From positions 1 through 64,000 of the forward strand of contig JAOVVO010000215.1 of assembly GCA_028564675.1 (NCBI GenBank): 64,000 nucleotides of DNA, in the 5' to 3' direction. Of the stretch, positions 61,901-64,000 are shown piece after piece. The notes below the pieces were generated by a model. That model saw only the letters and a list, made by a program, of their open reading frames with translations. It did no database searches and had not been told where the DNA came from. Made by a program: the position numbers and the translations under genes. Positions within the stretch are counted from its first letter, which is position 1, and each line of letters starts with the position of its first letter. The stretch comes from Onchocerca lupi. Lineage: Eukaryota; Nematoda; Chromadorea; Rhabditida; Onchocercidae.

Positions 61901-64000
61901 TTATTTCAGATGAGAGTAGTATTGTTTCAAATTTTCTATCCATGACACCATTGGCTTTCTAATTTTTCATTTTTAATTTCAAACATAATATATAGACTGG
62001 CTGCATGCCAGAAGGAATGTTTTTTGAAATATACTTCTGGGAACTAAAACAATGGATGAGTACTTTTTAGAAGCAAGAAATGCTGACAGATTTCAAATAA
62101 AATGATTGAGATAAATAGATAAACGCTGAAACAATCCATCTACCAGTCAGTCAGGTCATCTATCATTTAATAATCATTTTGTATGAGAAATAATCTGAAG
62201 GTAGGTTCTGTATGGCTGCATGAAACTGATCCCTAATTGTATCATCCACAAAGATCGATAATGTTTATCATTTAAGAATTACTTCTGTATCCCGTTGTCT
62301 TCCTAAATATTATTAATAATATCTGTTTGAAGAGAAATTTTCATCGTCGTAGTCATCCTGCTGCCCATATTTCTGTCACATTCACGCTGTTTCAAGCGTA
62401 ATTTGTCTTAAATATTTCAATTTGGAAATACATTTTGCTCTGTTGTATTGTTTATCTTCCCTTTTGAAATTTTAATATTTAATTTTACAATTATTGAATT
62501 ATTTAAAACTTGATTGCAAATTTCAATTTCATTCCCCAATTTAATTATATTTACCTTTGATCATGTAAAGTTGGTTTAAAGTTGGATTATGAAATATGAT
62601 ATTAATGAGTGTATTATCAGTTTATTAATTCATCCAATTACGAAAAACTCAACCAGTAGTTGATTATAATGAATTTGAGAGCTTGCCACATGCGCATTTT
62701 GCACCTATTAAGTTTGAAGCTATTTTTAGGCAATTAAGAAATTCGCCATACGACTTTTGTCGCCAACAGCGCCTTATTGTATTTTAACAAAGAGAAAAGA
62801 ATGAAGTTGTCTCTCCATGACTTTTGCACTTTAATCGGCACTAAGAGATTTAGTAGCTTGTTATGCGAAAACATGGATCTTATATCTTTTCAAATTTTTA
62901 CAAATTGACTTGTCTCGATGAATTTAAAATTAATTTAGTATTATTAGTTTCAATACTATTTTCTGAAATTTTATATTGATCAAAATCTGAAGGGCGTTCT
63001 TGCTATCATTTTGTTGCTTATCATTTTTTCATCTTTTGCCATATTGTATATGATTATTAAATTATCGTCTGCAATGTCATATTAAAAAATTTAAGTTATA
63101 CAATTCAAATGCTATTCAATTATTTATTAATTTCTAGGATATTTCAATTTTATGGCAATAATTCACAAATTGCAAATATACAAATGTTGAAAAATAAGTA
63201 GGAGAATGTTTGTTAGAAAAATGATGAGATGAAGATAGAATCTCATCTTTTGAGAGAAGAAAAGCACCGTAGAGTGTATAGCATTAGAAGTTTAGATAAA
63301 AGATTCGAAGTAAATCGAGAAACGGCAAAAGTAACTAACTGTTGGAAAAAAAAAAGAAAGAAAGAAGTTAAATCCGAATTTTACAAATTGCTCGGTTAAA
63401 CGGCTAGAAGCAATGAGTAGGAAAATTGAGGCATTTTCCATCAAACAACATTTTAATACCCGTCACATATCATTTGTCACATTGTTTACTGAATAAATCG
63501 AGAAAAAGCATGATTGCTTTTCGACTAGCTATATTTGCCTTCTTTCTTGAGGCTAAAAATTTCACAGATAGAATTTCTAAGAGTCAATGAGTAAAGAAAA
63601 AAAAAAGTAAAAGAGGAATTAATGCTTAGAGCCTATATTTCTCAATCACATTATCAAAATAAGTTGGATCTAGAAGAGGGAGAAGACAAAGTTGCAAATG
63701 TATGATATAGGTCTCTTTGACCTATAAAAATACATTTTCTTTTTGCATTCTTTGACTCAAAAATTCTTTCATTTGGCCCAATGCATGATGAAAATTGTCC
63801 TTTTTTTTTGTTTATTGGTTAAGAAATTCATTTTTTCTCATTCTAACGAACTGCTATTGACCGTAAATTAAAATAACGGAAATTTTTTCTTTTTATCACT
63901 CTGATCGTGAGAGCCAGTTATATGATAAAGCCTTGAAAATGTTTGGCTCTAAGCTTCCTTATCGAATAACAATTTCCTTCAAAAATCATCTCTCTATATG
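58910..64000. other. Terminal AT-rich region downstream of ALG12
   Basis: Apart from the ALG12 3' UTR and the candidate alternative exon at 59078-59177 I see no gene, RNA or mobile element. Frames are short and noise-like on both strands, and there is no snRNA, tRNA or rRNA signature. The window may end inside a long intergenic region or a large intron of a gene outside it. Confidence 0.55.
59078..59177 (+). other. Candidate alternative last exon of ALG12
   Basis: ATTTTAG (AG at 59076-59077) leads into an open frame in exactly the phase left by ALG12 exon 11 (CA|). It encodes about 33 residues with a strongly basic core (SGRANRKRARKKEKPNKANF) and a TAG at 59175-59177. Splicing exon 11 here would replace the normal 36-codon last exon, including the conserved LVVLEKL, by a basic tail. 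It is unsupported by homology and may be chance. Confidence 0.25.

Noticed and set aside
1..64000. CRISPR arrays, bacterial operons, rRNA or transposon ORFs
   Set aside because: None seen; the window is eukaryotic, with no regularly spaced repeats, transposase or reverse-transcriptase motifs.

Overview
This is a nuclear window from a nematode, most likely a clade III parasite of the filarial group. The support is AT-rich DNA, dense small introns with TTTTCAG-type acceptors, acceptor sites only 8-15 nt before several start codons (the pattern of spliced-leader trans-splicing), and gene products that match the nematode members of each family in length and motifs. The species assignment is inference; the gene assignments are read from the sequence.

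Layout. A minus-strand block holds, in transcription order, an SPD-2/CEP192-like centrosome protein (42607-36503), an RBM19/RBD-1-like six-RRM ribosome-biogenesis protein (34652-27672) and a full-length sarcomeric myosin heavy chain (21642-6520; 39 coding exons, 1960 residues). A plus-strand block holds mitochondrial phenylalanyl-tRNA synthetase (44514-47121), a probably mitochondrial valyl-tRNA synthetase (47980-54072) and the ER mannosyltransferase ALG12 (54762-58909). The divergent space between the blocks carries a U6 snRNA gene (minus strand, 43842-43737) with a 46-bp tandem repeat upstream, plus an unassigned coding-like ORF. Every exon of the six genes was joined by hand; phases agree and totals are 1960, 873, 801, 438, 983 and 513 residues, close to family lengths.

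The ends (1-6.5 kb and 59-64 kb) and 21.7-27.7 kb are mostly AT-rich non-coding DNA. The last of these holds two short coding-like ORFs on the minus strand that I could not assign.

Most notable: several introns that can only be joined in frame by a GC donor; a serine-peptidase S28 active-site fragment and a separate GC-rich terminal-exon-like unit, both antisense in the last myosin intron; a tandem exon duplication in the SPD-2-like gene with a second, decayed duplication; two organellar aminoacyl-tRNA synthetase genes side by side, possibly in an operon with ALG12; and an in-frame alternative last exon for ALG12.
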